DNA of 41,408 nt from positions 1 to 41,408 of the IMG/VR virus record IMGVR_UViG_3300032163_000913. The stretch is one strand, 5' to 3'. Under the pieces are notes generated by a model. It ran no database searches, was not told the DNA's origin, and saw only the letters and a program-made list of their open reading frames with translations. The DNA is from a virus. Of the stretch, positions 22,000-30,480 are shown one piece after another (positions within the stretch are counted from its first letter, which is position 1; each line of letters opens with the position of its first letter). A program made the position numbers and the translations under genes.

Positions 22000-22545
22000 A
22001 TGCCGAACAAGCCCGGCTATTTTGAGAAGTATTACGAGGAGAACAAGGGCAAGATCAGCTCCAATCGGAAGCGGAAGTATGAAGCCGATCCGGAGTACAG
22101 ATCGCGCGTGATGGCGGCCTCGCGTGACTATCGCGAAGCGCACAGGTCAGAAGACCGCATCCGCATGCCGCGCTATCAGAAGCCGGTCATCGAGAAGGCC
22201 GGTGATGGAAGCGACGTTGTGCTGTTCAGCGTTGGCGCGATGGCGGCGTACCTGGACCGCAGCGTCCAGGCGATCAACCACTGGGAGCGCGCAGGAGTTC
22301 TGCCTCCGACGCCGTACCGCGACGAGCGCGGCTTCCGGTTCTATACAACCGACATGATGGCGGCCGTGCGCGATGCCGTGGGCAACAAGCGCCGTCTGTT
22401 CCCGGTCGATCCGCAGATGAGAGAGAACGTGCTCAGGGTGTGGAAAGAGTGCGGCGTGCCGGTCAAGGCCCAGAGCATGAAGGCGGCCCTGGCGAACACG
22501 GTCGCTGTCCAGCAGCGTCGGTCCTCGCGCGCGGCCGCGAAGTAA
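22000..22545 (+). CDS. MerR-type helix-turn-helix protein
   Basis: 181 residues from ATG 22000 (GAGAGG upstream). The N-terminal ~65 residues are basic and Tyr-rich (YFEKYYEENKGKISSNRKRK), probably a DNA-contacting extension. A MerR-like winged helix follows: LFSVGAMAAYLDRSVQAINHWERAGVLPP (in pieces: VGAMAAYLDRS, INHWERAGVLPP), then RDERGFRFYTTDMMAAV. The W-E-x-x-G-x-(L)-P and G-x-R-x-Y-(T)-x-x-D patterns are diagnostic. No effector-binding domain. Inferred: transcription regulator or DNA-binding accessory in the recombination cluster; excisionase-like use is an alternative. Confidence 0.75.
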   Translation: MPNKPGYFEKYYEENKGKISSNRKRKYEADPEYRSRVMAASRDYREAHRSEDRIRMPRYQKPVIEKAGDGSDVVLFSVGAMAAYLDRSVQAINHWERAGVLPPTPYRDERGFRFYTTDMMAAVRDAVGNKRRLFPVDPQMRENVLRVWKECGVPVKAQSMKAALANTVAVQQRRSSRAAAK

Positions 22546-22550
22546 GCAGC

Positions 22551-22895
22551 ATGGCAGAAGAAGCAAAGAGCACGGTCACCGCGCCGATCATTGTGACCGT
22601 TGACCATCGGTTTGTGCGGGCCAACGGCAGCACGGTCTGTGTGACCAAGAGCGAGGACCTGTCGGAGGTCAAGGAGTTCGTGACGAGGCCAGCGGTCGTG
22701 CGCCGCGCGTTCGGAGTGACGCTGAACCAGGGCAATTACGAATCGTCTCGCATAGATGTCAGCGTGGAAGTCCCTTGCTACGTCGAGGATCTGGAGCGTG
22801 CCGACGAGTTCGCGCGTGACTTCTGTGAGCAGCGCCTGCGCGCCGAGGTCATGCTCATCAAGCCAGAGAAGAAGTCCGCAGCAGGGCCGTTCTAG
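22551..22895 (+). CDS. Hypothetical protein upstream of recA
   Basis: 114 residues from ATG 22551, five bases after the MerR-type gene. The frame is open further upstream, but only inside the previous gene. It contains a beta-rich core (IIVTVDHRFVRANGS) and a conserved-looking block ESSRIDVSVEVPCYVEDLERADEFARDF. I recall similar S-R-I-D-V-x-V-P-C-Y stretches in phage proteins beside recA or nuclease genes, without known function. It ends with a Lys-rich tail and may be part of the recombination operon. Confidence 0.65.
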   Translation: MAEEAKSTVTAPIIVTVDHRFVRANGSTVCVTKSEDLSEVKEFVTRPAVVRRAFGVTLNQGNYESSRIDVSVEVPCYVEDLERADEFARDFCEQRLRAEVMLIKPEKKSAAGPF

Positions 22896-22904
22896 GAAAG
22901 CTCG

Positions 22905-24176
22905 ATGACGGCAACAAAGCTCACGCAGGTAGCCAAGACGCTACAGGCCAAGTATGGCAGCGGCGCCATTGGCCGTGGCGACACAACTCCATCCGAGGAT
23001 CGCAGAATGACCACCGGGTCACTGCGGCTCGACGCAGTGCTGGGCGGCGGCATGCGGATCGGATGGGTGACATCGTTCTACGGGGAGAAGTCCGGCGGCA
23101 AGAGTACGACCGCCATCCGCTGCATGGGGATCGCGCAGAACCATTGCCGCAACTGTCTGCGGCCGGTCAAGGACGTGCAGGCGGCTCCGCCAGAAGGGGT
23201 CGCGCCGGAGGACGCCAAGACAGCTCGGTGGGGCGCGACCGGAACGTGTACTTGCTATGCCGAGGGGCTCTACCAGCCGGACCCTCCGCCAAAGGAAACC
23301 GGTGAGTCGCCCAAGGTTTACCGCGAACGTGTCGAAGCCTGGATTGAGAAGCTCAAGGGCAACTCCTACGAGGAGATGGTCTGCGCCTGGATCGACATGG
23401 AGCATTCGTTTGACAAGGGGTGGGCGGTCAGGCTCGGTCTCGACACGCGACGCCTGCTCTACGTGAGGCCGGAGTCGGCCGAGGAGTCGCTCGACATCAT
23501 CGCTGCCCTGATTGGCACGATCGAAGTGGACATGCTGTGCATCGACTCGATTGCGAACCTCACTCCGACCAAGGAGCTGACGGACTCGATGGAGCAGTGG
23601 CAGCAAGGTCTCCAAGCGAGGTTGGTCAACAAGGGCATCCGCAAGCTCATCACCGGGTCGTCCTCGGTAGCCAACGCGCATCGGACGATCACACAAATCT
23701 GGATCAACCAGGTGCGTGACAAGATCACGATGTTCGGCGATCCGACCGTGAAGCCTGGCGGCAAGGGCCAGGAGTTTGCAGTTCATGCAGAGGTGAAGTT
23801 CGGCAAGTCCAAGATCGAGATGGACACCGAGCAGTACGGCGCGAAGGACGAGGTCATCAAGATCCCGCGCACGGAGACGTTCTCGTTCAAGTGCACCAAG
23901 AACAGGACGGCCGGGACGAAGGACTCGGAGGGATTCTACATACAGCGCGTGCGAGACACCGATGCCGGGAAGGCTGGCGAGATCGTGGACGGCGAGGAGG
24001 TTTACGCGCTTGCGATGCACTACCTCGTTGATTCGAGCAAGAAGGGCGCTTACCGGCTCGCCGATCGTGAGTACACGAGCCAGAAGGCCATTGCTGTCGA
24101 TCTTCGGGATGACGCCGGTCTTTATTCGGCGGTGCGCGCTGCGCTGCTGGCCAAGCTGATCAAGGGCGCGCGGTGA
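22905..24176 (+). CDS. recA: RecA/UvsX-like recombinase
   Basis: 423 residues from ATG 22905. Walker A is YGEKSGGKSTTAIR (about 58-71); Walker B is DMLCIDSIANLTP (about 210-222). The L2 region and the NQVRDKITMFGDPTVKPGGKGQEF block are standard RecA-type. A Cys-containing insert (CRNCL, then CTCYAEG; about 81-120) lies between the P-loop and Walker B, as in several phage recombinases, and may bind zinc. The C-terminus is a helical domain, shorter than in bacterial RecA. Known role: ATP-dependent strand exchange on single-stranded DNA. The surrounding SSB-like, nuclease and resolvase genes complete a recombination set. Confidence 0.92.
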   Translation: MTATKLTQVAKTLQAKYGSGAIGRGDTTPSEDRRMTTGSLRLDAVLGGGMRIGWVTSFYGEKSGGKSTTAIRCMGIAQNHCRNCLRPVKDVQAAPPEGVAPEDAKTARWGATGTCTCYAEGLYQPDPPPKETGESPKVYRERVEAWIEKLKGNSYEEMVCAWIDMEHSFDKGWAVRLGLDTRRLLYVRPESAEESLDIIAALIGTIEVDMLCIDSIANLTPTKELTDSMEQWQQGLQARLVNKGIRKLITGSSSVANAHRTITQIWINQVRDKITMFGDPTVKPGGKGQEFAVHAEVKFGKSKIEMDTEQYGAKDEVIKIPRTETFSFKCTKNRTAGTKDSEGFYIQRVRDTDAGKAGEIVDGEEVYALAMHYLVDSSKKGAYRLADREYTSQKAIAVDLRDDAGLYSAVRAALLAKLIKGAR

Positions 24177-24179
24177 AAA

Positions 24180-24626
24180 GTGGTAGAGCGATCAAAACCA
24201 CGGCACGTGCCGCCGCTGCTCCAGGATCCGGCTGCGGTCAGTAAGCGCGACGCGACCATCCGTAAGCCGAGCCGACAAGAGAAGTCCGTGGCCGTGGCCG
24301 TAGGCGGCAGACGTCAGCCTGGGTCCGGCGCCTTCTCTGGATTGAAGGGCGACGTTCGGCGCTCGGGCCGGTTTCCGATGCTTGTCGAGTGCAAGCGGGT
24401 ATCCGGCCAGGAAAGCATCCGCGTCGAGCTGAAGCACCTGGCCAAGATCACCGCCGAGGCCCTCGACAAGGGCGCCAACCCGGCGCTGTCCATTCAGTTT
24501 GACGAGGATGTCGTCAGGGCGCTCTCGCTGAGGCTTGGTTTTGCGCCAGCAAGCGCCGACTGGATCGCGGTGCCGTTGTCCGTGTTCAAGGCAATGCTCG
24601 AAGCTCTTGGCGAGGAAGCGCTGTGA
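24180..24626 (+). CDS. Hjc-like PD-(D/E)XK Holliday junction resolvase candidate
   Basis: 148 residues from GTG 24180, three bases after recA. After a basic N-terminal extension the core reads RRQPGSGAFSGLKGDV, then FPMLVECKRVSG (Glu-x-Lys of the PD-(D/E)XK core), a helix (ELKHLAKITAEALDKG) and NPALSIQFD. This S-G-x(n)-KGDV...(L/I)ECK pattern is typical of small phage nucleases compared to archaeal Hjc. Known activity of Hjc: cleaves four-way junctions. Inferred: junction or replication-intermediate processing beside recA. The GTGA overlap couples it to the next gene. Confidence 0.72.
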   Translation: MVERSKPRHVPPLLQDPAAVSKRDATIRKPSRQEKSVAVAVGGRRQPGSGAFSGLKGDVRRSGRFPMLVECKRVSGQESIRVELKHLAKITAEALDKGANPALSIQFDEDVVRALSLRLGFAPASADWIAVPLSVFKAMLEALGEEAL

Positions 24627-24997
24627 GCACGCTGATAGAAGACATGCTGGGCAAAGCCGTGAAGCGGGTCGGGCGCATCAAGAAGCCAGACTGGTCGGCC
24701 TACCATCTCCATGGTGACGACTGGGACCAGGTGTCGGCCGCAATGATGGCCGTGCTCGACGAGGCAAAGGGGCATGGGGCGAAAAAGCCGCTCGCCCTTC
24801 TGCAAGAGCTGGCGTTTCCCAGGTCTCTTGAGCAGTCCGAGCGGGGGAGCGCTGCGCTGCAAACGGTTACGCTGTGGCTCACGAGCACGCGCATCCACGC
24901 CGAGTCGTACGCGAAGGACAAGAACGAAATGGATCGGCGAGTGCTTGAACAGCGCGGGCTGATCAAAAGGAGCGAGGGTGCTGAAGGACATCCTTGA
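24623..24997 (+). CDS. Hypothetical helical protein
   Basis: 124 residues from GTG 24623, overlapping the preceding stop (GTGA). Mostly helical, with charged helices (SAAMMAVLDEAKGHG, ALLQELAFPRSLEQSERG, HAESYAKDKNEMDRRVLEQ) and no motif I recognise. Its place in a nuclease operon suggests an accessory role in recombination, but nothing in the sequence shows one. It overlaps the next gene by 20 bases. Confidence 0.6.
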   Translation: MSTLIEDMLGKAVKRVGRIKKPDWSAYHLHGDDWDQVSAAMMAVLDEAKGHGAKKPLALLQELAFPRSLEQSERGSAALQTVTLWLTSTRIHAESYAKDKNEMDRRVLEQRGLIKRSEGAEGHP

Positions 24998-25850
24998 TGA
25001 GATCGCGGTTCATCGCGAGAACCATCGCTGGCTATTGCCGCCGCTGCTGGAGTCGCTTGCGCATAGCCGCGAGGTCCCGCCGCCCAAGCATGACGCCTGG
25101 TTCAGCGCGTCACGAGTGCCGACCATGTGTCCGAAGGCGTTGGTCCTGGCAGCCAGGATGGGCTTGCCGATGGCGGACAACACCGATGCCAGAGCCAGGT
25201 GGTCCATGGACCGCGGCTCGGCGTTGCATGCGATGTTCCAGAGCTACTGGCTTGGGCCGACCGGCTGGCTGTTCGGGGGATGGGCATGCAGAGCCTGCTC
25301 AAAGCTGCATGGCGGCGTCGGAGAGGATCGCTGGTCAATCGTCCTGGAGAACGCCGTGCCTTTGCCCGAAAGGTGCGACAGGTGTGGGGCTGTGCCGCGC
25401 AGGCAAGAGCCGTGGCAGTTCGTCGAGCCGTACGCGGCCGACAACGAGCTGCGTGTGCGTGGCCGCACGGACGGCTTCTTGCGGATGCCGAGTCGCGGCT
25501 TCGAGGTCATGGACCTCAAGTTCACGGCCCGGCTCGATCTGATTCGGGTCGCGCCAAAGGCCGATCACGTAGCTCAGCTCCATTGGTACCTCGACGCTTC
25601 ATCGCTAAAGACGGGTCGAATCGTCTACGTGGACCCTGGAGCCAAGAGCGTCGAGGAGGCTATGGTGGAGCACTTTGTGGCGTTCGACGCGGCATTGATG
25701 CGCCAGGAGAAGGAGAAAGTCCGTGCCACGCGCCAAGCGCTCATCGACGAAAGAAGACCTGTCCCAGCTTGTCCGTATGGTGGAAAAGGCGCGTACGGGG
25801 AGTGCCCATGCGTCGAAGTGGCGGTGCTCTGGGCCCGTTCTCGGCGTTGA
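24978..25850 (+). CDS. PD-(D/E)XK exonuclease-like protein (Cas4/RecB-nuclease type)
   Basis: 290 residues from GTG 24978 (GAGCGAGG upstream). The core includes WSMDRGSALHAMFQSY (the GxxxH helix of RecB-family nucleases), RVRGRTDGFLRM (Asp) and FEVMDLKF (E...D-L-K), followed by the conserved Q in HVAQLHWY. Cysteines occur in the middle (CRACSK, CDRCG) and at the end (CPYGGKGAYGECPC), so it may carry a zinc or Fe-S cluster like Cas4/AddB relatives. Predicted role: 5' or 3' end resection for recombination or DNA turnover. Its 3' end overlaps the next gene by 128 bases. Confidence 0.78.
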   Translation: MLKDILDEIAVHRENHRWLLPPLLESLAHSREVPPPKHDAWFSASRVPTMCPKALVLAARMGLPMADNTDARARWSMDRGSALHAMFQSYWLGPTGWLFGGWACRACSKLHGGVGEDRWSIVLENAVPLPERCDRCGAVPRRQEPWQFVEPYAADNELRVRGRTDGFLRMPSRGFEVMDLKFTARLDLIRVAPKADHVAQLHWYLDASSLKTGRIVYVDPGAKSVEEAMVEHFVAFDAALMRQEKEKVRATRQALIDERRPVPACPYGGKGAYGECPCVEVAVLWARSRR

Positions 25851-26343
25851 CCTGGCGCTGGATTACACGGGCCTGTCGATCTACACGGCAGACGGGCACC
25901 ACCAGCGGTGTCTGACAATCCAGGAGAAGCTGGCTCGGCGCACCAAGAACGATCCGCCAGTGGCGGAGGTCGAGCGCATCATGCGGATGCTCCGCGTGGC
26001 CAACGAAATTGTCCACGTAGTAGAGATGTTCAAGATCCGGCACGTCGGCATCGAGGGACCGGCGCACAACGCCAGGTACCAGTCTCATCAGCTCGGCGAG
26101 GTGGCAGGCATCGTAAAATCTCAGCTCTGGCTGAAGTTCAAGATCGTGCCGCGGATCGTCCCGCCGTCTAGCGCGCGCAAGCACGTGTTGGGTTATGGTG
26201 GCTCCATCCCGAAGGACCGGGTGACTGCCGCGGTTCGTGAGGGATTGGGAATCGCGGCTGCAAACGATCACGAAGCCGATGCCACCGTTGTCGCGCGCTA
26301 TACGTTCGATTCGGTAGTGGCAGAGGAGAAGGAGCTGGAGTGA
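25723..26343 (+). CDS. RuvC-like Holliday junction resolvase
   Basis: 206 residues from GTG 25723, supported by AAGGAGAAAG nine bases upstream. Residues about 38-60 (GPVLGVDLALDYTGLSIY) form the first RNase H-fold strand with the catalytic Asp; VGIEGPAHN supplies the Glu; near the end DHEADATVVARY gives the final Asp pair (DHxAD). These are the RuvC-type acidic residues. Known role: resolution of Holliday junctions, needed before packaging of branched DNA. The first ~38 residues are basic and translated from sequence shared with the end of the preceding nuclease gene. Confidence 0.8.
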   Translation: MPRAKRSSTKEDLSQLVRMVEKARTGSAHASKWRCSGPVLGVDLALDYTGLSIYTADGHHQRCLTIQEKLARRTKNDPPVAEVERIMRMLRVANEIVHVVEMFKIRHVGIEGPAHNARYQSHQLGEVAGIVKSQLWLKFKIVPRIVPPSSARKHVLGYGGSIPKDRVTAAVREGLGIAAANDHEADATVVARYTFDSVVAEEKELE

Positions 26344-27329
26344 TGGCAATGACCGATGGCGATGGGGACGACTTTTCTGGACTGGCTGTTGTGAGTGGCG
26401 GGGCGGCCGTGGTGGACATAGGCAGCGCGGCGCTGCGCAGGGGCGACTTGGACAAGCTGAGATCGCGCGTGCTCGTGCTGCGCGACGAGATGGGCGAGGC
26501 GTACTTCGAGCTTGGTCGTCTGCTGCACCGGATCAACAAGGATGGGCTTTACGTTCACTGGCTTGGGCCAAACGGCAAGCCGTACGAGAGCTTTCACGAC
26601 TACGTCGAGCACGAGGTCGATTTCGAGTTCCGCAAGGCGAAGTACCTCATGTCGATCTGGTGGTGGTTCGCCGAGGAGCTTGGCGACAAAGAGGTCATGG
26701 AGAAGGTGAAGCAGATCGGCTGGACGAAGGCCGCGATGCTCGTGGGCGTGGTGGATAGCAAGAATGCTGACGCGTGGATCAGCAAAGCCAAGGAGCTGAA
26801 GGTCAGGGACCTGCGCGAGCAAACGCGCTTTGCGATTGAGGCAGCCCAGCGCGGCCGCAGGCCGGACAGGCTTCGCGACGCAGGGCAGACCAATGGCGAT
26901 CGTGAGCTGCCGCTTCCGCAGCCTCTTGCCGCGGCTCCAGCTCAGGCGCAGGACGATCGCAAGGGCATCGATCCGCTGACGCCGAAGGAGGAGAAAGAAC
27001 ACATGTCGCTGTGGGCCGTGAAGGTCACCGGCGATCAGCGCGTGAACATCGAGCTGGCAATCGACGCCGCTCATCACATTGCAGAGAGCGATCCGGATAC
27101 CAAGGGGTACCTGCTCGACCTCGTGGCTACGTCGTTTCTGGCAACGCGCGGCGGAGCGGTCGGGCACAATGACAGGGAGGACAAGATCAACTTCCGCAAC
27201 GACGTGCTGCGCGCCATCGAGCGGACGTTCGCCGTGGATCTGATTGCCGTGGAACGCGGCACCGACAGGCCGCTGTTCGGCAAGGCCGTGATTGATCGGC
27301 TGGCGGGCGGAGGCGACGATGCAAGTTAG
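26343..27329 (+). CDS. Conserved phage protein of unknown function
   Basis: 328 residues from ATG 26343, with AGGAGAAGGAG upstream; an in-frame GTG sits one codon earlier. The helical core at about 40-165 reads LVLRDEMGEAYFELGRLLHRI, ESFHDYVEHEVDFEFRKAKYL, and GWTKAAMLVGVVDSKNADAWI. It recalls DUF3102/ParB-like helical phage proteins in which a small plan of Leu/Trp-rich helices binds DNA. A Pro/Ala-rich linker (about 190-220) leads to a second domain (KVTGDQRVNIELAIDAA...). Located between resolvase and packaging genes. No catalytic motif. Confidence 0.6.
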   Translation: MAMTDGDGDDFSGLAVVSGGAAVVDIGSAALRRGDLDKLRSRVLVLRDEMGEAYFELGRLLHRINKDGLYVHWLGPNGKPYESFHDYVEHEVDFEFRKAKYLMSIWWWFAEELGDKEVMEKVKQIGWTKAAMLVGVVDSKNADAWISKAKELKVRDLREQTRFAIEAAQRGRRPDRLRDAGQTNGDRELPLPQPLAAAPAQAQDDRKGIDPLTPKEEKEHMSLWAVKVTGDQRVNIELAIDAAHHIAESDPDTKGYLLDLVATSFLATRGGAVGHNDREDKINFRNDVLRAIERTFAVDLIAVERGTDRPLFGKAVIDRLAGGGDDAS

Positions 27330-27561
27330 CCGCGAGTATGCGCTCAGGGAGCTTCAGGCCATGGCAGCCACGCTCGCCGAATGGGGCAGGGAGCTGGACT
27401 GTCCGGCCGAGCTGACGGCCGACGGCATGGAGCGACCCGTCTACCCGGACGGCGTGCCGGTCGGGCTGAGCGTGGACGATGTCGAAGGCTTTCCGGCGAC
27501 GCAGTTCCGGGCAGAGCTGATGGCGATCGCGGGAAGACTCGAAGCGCTGGCCTCGTTCTGA
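27319..27561 (+). CDS. Hypothetical 80-residue protein
   Basis: ATG 27319 lies 11 bases inside the preceding gene and has GGCGGAGGCG upstream. The protein is an N-terminal helix (EYALRELQAMAATLAEWGRELD), a Pro/Gly-rich middle (GMERPVYPDGVPVGLSVDD) and a second helix (FRAELMAIAGRLEALASF). The two-helix plan suggests a small dimeric protein. A gap of 75 bases follows before the terminase module, holding only a weak promoter-like sequence (TTGCTA, 17 bp, AACAAT). Confidence 0.6.
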   Translation: MQVSREYALRELQAMAATLAEWGRELDCPAELTADGMERPVYPDGVPVGLSVDDVEGFPATQFRAELMAIAGRLEALASF

Positions 27562-27636
27562 GCCTTCGGCGGCTCGCTTGTCGGCGGTCCTTGCTATACC
27601 ACTGTGTTTTGTCAACAATGGTGGTCAGGGAAGTAT

Positions 27637-28362
27637 ATGGCGAATGAGAAAGGCCCGCCCGCGGCCAGGGCTTCGGTGGCCAGGCTGGTCGAGAGCCTGG
27701 ACTGCCTCGATACCGTGGACACGATGCTGCTAGAGGGCACGCCCGCAATCGACGTGGCCAGGTTCATACAGCAGGATCAGGGCGAGCTGGACCAGGTCAG
27801 CGAGAAGACCCTCGCGAACGCCCTGATTGCCAGGCGGCACCAGAAGCAAGAAGTGATCGGAATGGCCGGTCGCCACGACGTGTCCGGGACCGGGGCTGGA
27901 GCGGCGGCGCCTCGGCAGGCATCCAGGACCCCCGGAACACTGATCCACAGTCTTTACAATCGGACCAAGGGCGGCATCCAAGAGATGCTGGAGTTGGAGG
28001 CGCTGTTCCTGGCCCAGCGCGATCGTGTCGATCGAGCGATGGAGACCGAGAACGAGCTGGGCGCTCTCAGCGAGGACACCGGCAAGGAGATCGAGCGCGC
28101 GGCTGGCATGCTCGTGGATCGTTTCAAGATCACCCAGGCGCTCGGGCTGACCGAGGGCGGCGACAACTTCAGGCTCAACCTCGATATTCGAGGCTACAGC
28201 GAGCGAACGGCGCAGATCCTGAGCAACCCGGAGTCCAGGCACCGTGTCATCTCCATCGTGGAGCGCATCGCGGCTCACGCGAAGCGAGCCATGCCCACGG
28301 AACCCGAGATCGCGCTTCCGTTGCCGAGGTCGCTGAAGACCGGCGACGTCAACGAGGAGTAG
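27637..28362 (+). CDS. Putative terminase small subunit
   Basis: 241 residues from ATG 27637 (GGGAAG upstream); an earlier TTG in frame is poorly placed. It lies directly before the large terminase, the usual place of TerS. The N-terminal part has a helix-turn-helix-like stretch (LEGTPAIDVARFIQQDQGEL, SEKTLANALIARRH). The middle is a long helix (GGIQEMLELEALFLAQRDRVDRA, in pieces), as in the oligomerisation part of small terminases. The tail is charged. Known role: recognises phage DNA and activates the large subunit. The assignment rests on position and helical layout. Confidence 0.6.
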   Translation: MANEKGPPAARASVARLVESLDCLDTVDTMLLEGTPAIDVARFIQQDQGELDQVSEKTLANALIARRHQKQEVIGMAGRHDVSGTGAGAAAPRQASRTPGTLIHSLYNRTKGGIQEMLELEALFLAQRDRVDRAMETENELGALSEDTGKEIERAAGMLVDRFKITQALGLTEGGDNFRLNLDIRGYSERTAQILSNPESRHRVISIVERIAAHAKRAMPTEPEIALPLPRSLKTGDVNEE

Positions 28363-28363
28363 T

Positions 28364-30472
28364 GTGCCGATCATCGATCGCAATGGCCGCCCGAGGTCTG
28401 TCAGGACCGACGACGAAGACCGCGGCGTTCTGCTGAAGGACATCTCGCTTCTGCCGCCGCTGGAGCAGATCGCTGTGCTGGAGATGTACGAGGAGCTGCG
28501 TCTTGGACAGAGCGACTCGTTCGAGTCGATTGCCAAGATCGAATACACGTCTTCTCCGGTGGACATACGGACGTTCCTGACCGACCCGTACTTTCTCGGC
28601 GAGACAGGCAGCTCTCTCTGGCCACAGCTCGTGGAGGACATGGTCGAGCTGTTCGAGGGCCACTATCACGAGGTTGCGCTGACAGGCAGTCTCGGATGGG
28701 GAAAGAGCTTCTTTGCGACCACGGCGCTGGCATACGTGCTCTACCAGATGAGCTGCCTACGCGATCCGCAGAAGGCGTATGACCTCGACAGCGGATCGCA
28801 CATCTATCTTGCGATGCTCAGCGTGACCGAGAAGGTCGCTAGGCGCGTAGCCATCAACGAGTTCATCGGCAAGGTTTCGCACAGCCGGTACTTCAAAGAG
28901 AAGTTCCCGTCGCAGGCAGCCCCGAGCGCGCTAGAGATTCGCTTTCCGCGCCAGATCCAGATCGTGGCCGGTTCCACCGGCAGTTCGGCGATTATTGGCC
29001 TGAATGCGTTCGCCGGGTTCATCGACGAGTCAAGTTTCATGGGCGCCGTCAAGGAGGTCGATCGCAGCGGCCGCGTCATCAGCGTTGACAAGGGCGAGGC
29101 CATCTACAAGTCGATCATTCGCCGCATGAAGTCTCGGTTTCAGAAGGTTGGGCGCTTGCCTGGCCTCATGATCATCGCATCGTCGAAGGAGCGCCCGAGC
29201 GCGTTTGTTGAGCAGCGAATCCAGCAAGCTCGCGAGCAGAACGACGCGGAGTTCTTCGTTCGCGAGTACAGCACGTGGGACGTCAGGCCGTCGTCGGCGT
29301 TTACCGGTCGGTTTTTCAAGGTTGGCGTTGGCGACGAGAAGCTCCATTCGCGCATCCTCTCCGGCGATCCGGATGAGGAGATCAGGCTGCTCGACAGCGG
29401 CATGCGCGTCATGGACGTGCCAGAGGAATATCGCCAGGACTTCGAGCGCGATCTCGAAGGCAGTCTCCGAGACATCGCGGGAGTGGCGACGATCTCGATC
29501 AGTCCGTACATCCAGCGCTCGGAGCAGATTTACGGAGCGGTTGACGACTCGCTGCCGTCGCCTGTCGGCGGCGAGGACAGCGGAGACCTGACGCAGGATT
29601 GGACTGCCGGGACGCCGCTGATGATCCACTGGAGCCGCATCGCGACCCCGAGGGAGATGCGCCTTCCGGGCGGCTACACCGAGATCAAGTGGCGACCAAA
29701 GCGCAACCCGACGACCACGCGCTACGCGCACATCGACCCGTCGCTCACCGGCGACAGCACAGGGCTCGCGATCGGCCACATCTCCGGGTGGACAGAAGTC
29801 GTGCGCAGAGACCCGGCGGGCGAGGAGTACAACGAGCTGGCGCCGGTCATTGAGACGGACCTGCTGCTGCGAATCAGCCCTCCTCCTGGCGACGAGATCC
29901 TGTTGAGCGACGTGCGCTCGATCCTTTACCAGTTCCATGATCATGGTTTCGCCCTGGGCTACGTCACGATGGATCAGTACCAGTCGGCAGATTCGATTCA
30001 GCAGTTCCGCAAGCGCGGGATCGAGTCCGAGGTCGTATCGGTGGATCGAACTACCGAGGCGTACGACGTGCTCAAGACCGCGTTGTACGAGGGCCGTCTC
30101 CGGTTGCACAGGAACGATCATTGTTTGCGAGAGCTGAGTCAGCTACAGCGAGTTCCCAAGCCAGGTGGCCGCGGCATCAAGATCGACCACCCGAGGATAG
30201 GGGCAGACGGAATGCCGGGCTCAAAGGATCTCGCCGATGCCCTGGCAGCTCTCGTGTTCAATTTGACCCAGCGGACTCCTGGGATGCCCGTCGCGCCTCA
30301 GCTCGGTTTGAGCACGGACGGGCGCGGAGAAGCCCGCGACGACTCATGGGTCAACAATGGCCGATTGATTGCCGTGCAAGAAACTAGCCCGCGTCGCCCC
30401 GGCAGAAGTATCGTTGACGGCGGGGCTCCGAGTGCGGGTACTATGCCGCCGATGCCCTTCATCAAAGGCTGA
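28364..30472 (+). CDS. terL: Terminase large subunit
   Basis: 702 residues from GTG 28364, one base after the preceding stop. The ATPase domain has a Walker A-like LTGSLGWGKSFFAT (about 106-119) and Walker B AGFIDESSFM (about 215-224), then a coupling motif around IASSKERPSAF. The C-terminal nuclease domain (RNase H fold) begins with AHIDPSLTGDSTGLAIGH (about 455-472) and ends near KDLADALAALV. Known role: packages DNA into proheads through the portal and cuts it to length. The next gene is the portal. Confidence 0.92.
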   Translation: MPIIDRNGRPRSVRTDDEDRGVLLKDISLLPPLEQIAVLEMYEELRLGQSDSFESIAKIEYTSSPVDIRTFLTDPYFLGETGSSLWPQLVEDMVELFEGHYHEVALTGSLGWGKSFFATTALAYVLYQMSCLRDPQKAYDLDSGSHIYLAMLSVTEKVARRVAINEFIGKVSHSRYFKEKFPSQAAPSALEIRFPRQIQIVAGSTGSSAIIGLNAFAGFIDESSFMGAVKEVDRSGRVISVDKGEAIYKSIIRRMKSRFQKVGRLPGLMIIASSKERPSAFVEQRIQQAREQNDAEFFVREYSTWDVRPSSAFTGRFFKVGVGDEKLHSRILSGDPDEEIRLLDSGMRVMDVPEEYRQDFERDLEGSLRDIAGVATISISPYIQRSEQIYGAVDDSLPSPVGGEDSGDLTQDWTAGTPLMIHWSRIATPREMRLPGGYTEIKWRPKRNPTTTRYAHIDPSLTGDSTGLAIGHISGWTEVVRRDPAGEEYNELAPVIETDLLLRISPPPGDEILLSDVRSILYQFHDHGFALGYVTMDQYQSADSIQQFRKRGIESEVVSVDRTTEAYDVLKTALYEGRLRLHRNDHCLRELSQLQRVPKPGGRGIKIDHPRIGADGMPGSKDLADALAALVFNLTQRTPGMPVAPQLGLSTDGRGEARDDSWVNNGRLIAVQETSPRRPGRSIVDGGAPSAGTMPPMPFIKG

Positions 30473-30480
30473 ATTGATTC

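Noticed and set aside
23019-24020. A 333-codon minus-strand open frame opposite recA
   Set aside because: Antisense to a strongly conserved RecA core; no motif of its own.
27576-27636. Promoter for the terminase module
   Set aside because: TTGCTA-N17-AACAAT can be drawn, but both hexamers are weak and the TTTTGTCAACAA segment also allows other readings; not listed as a feature.
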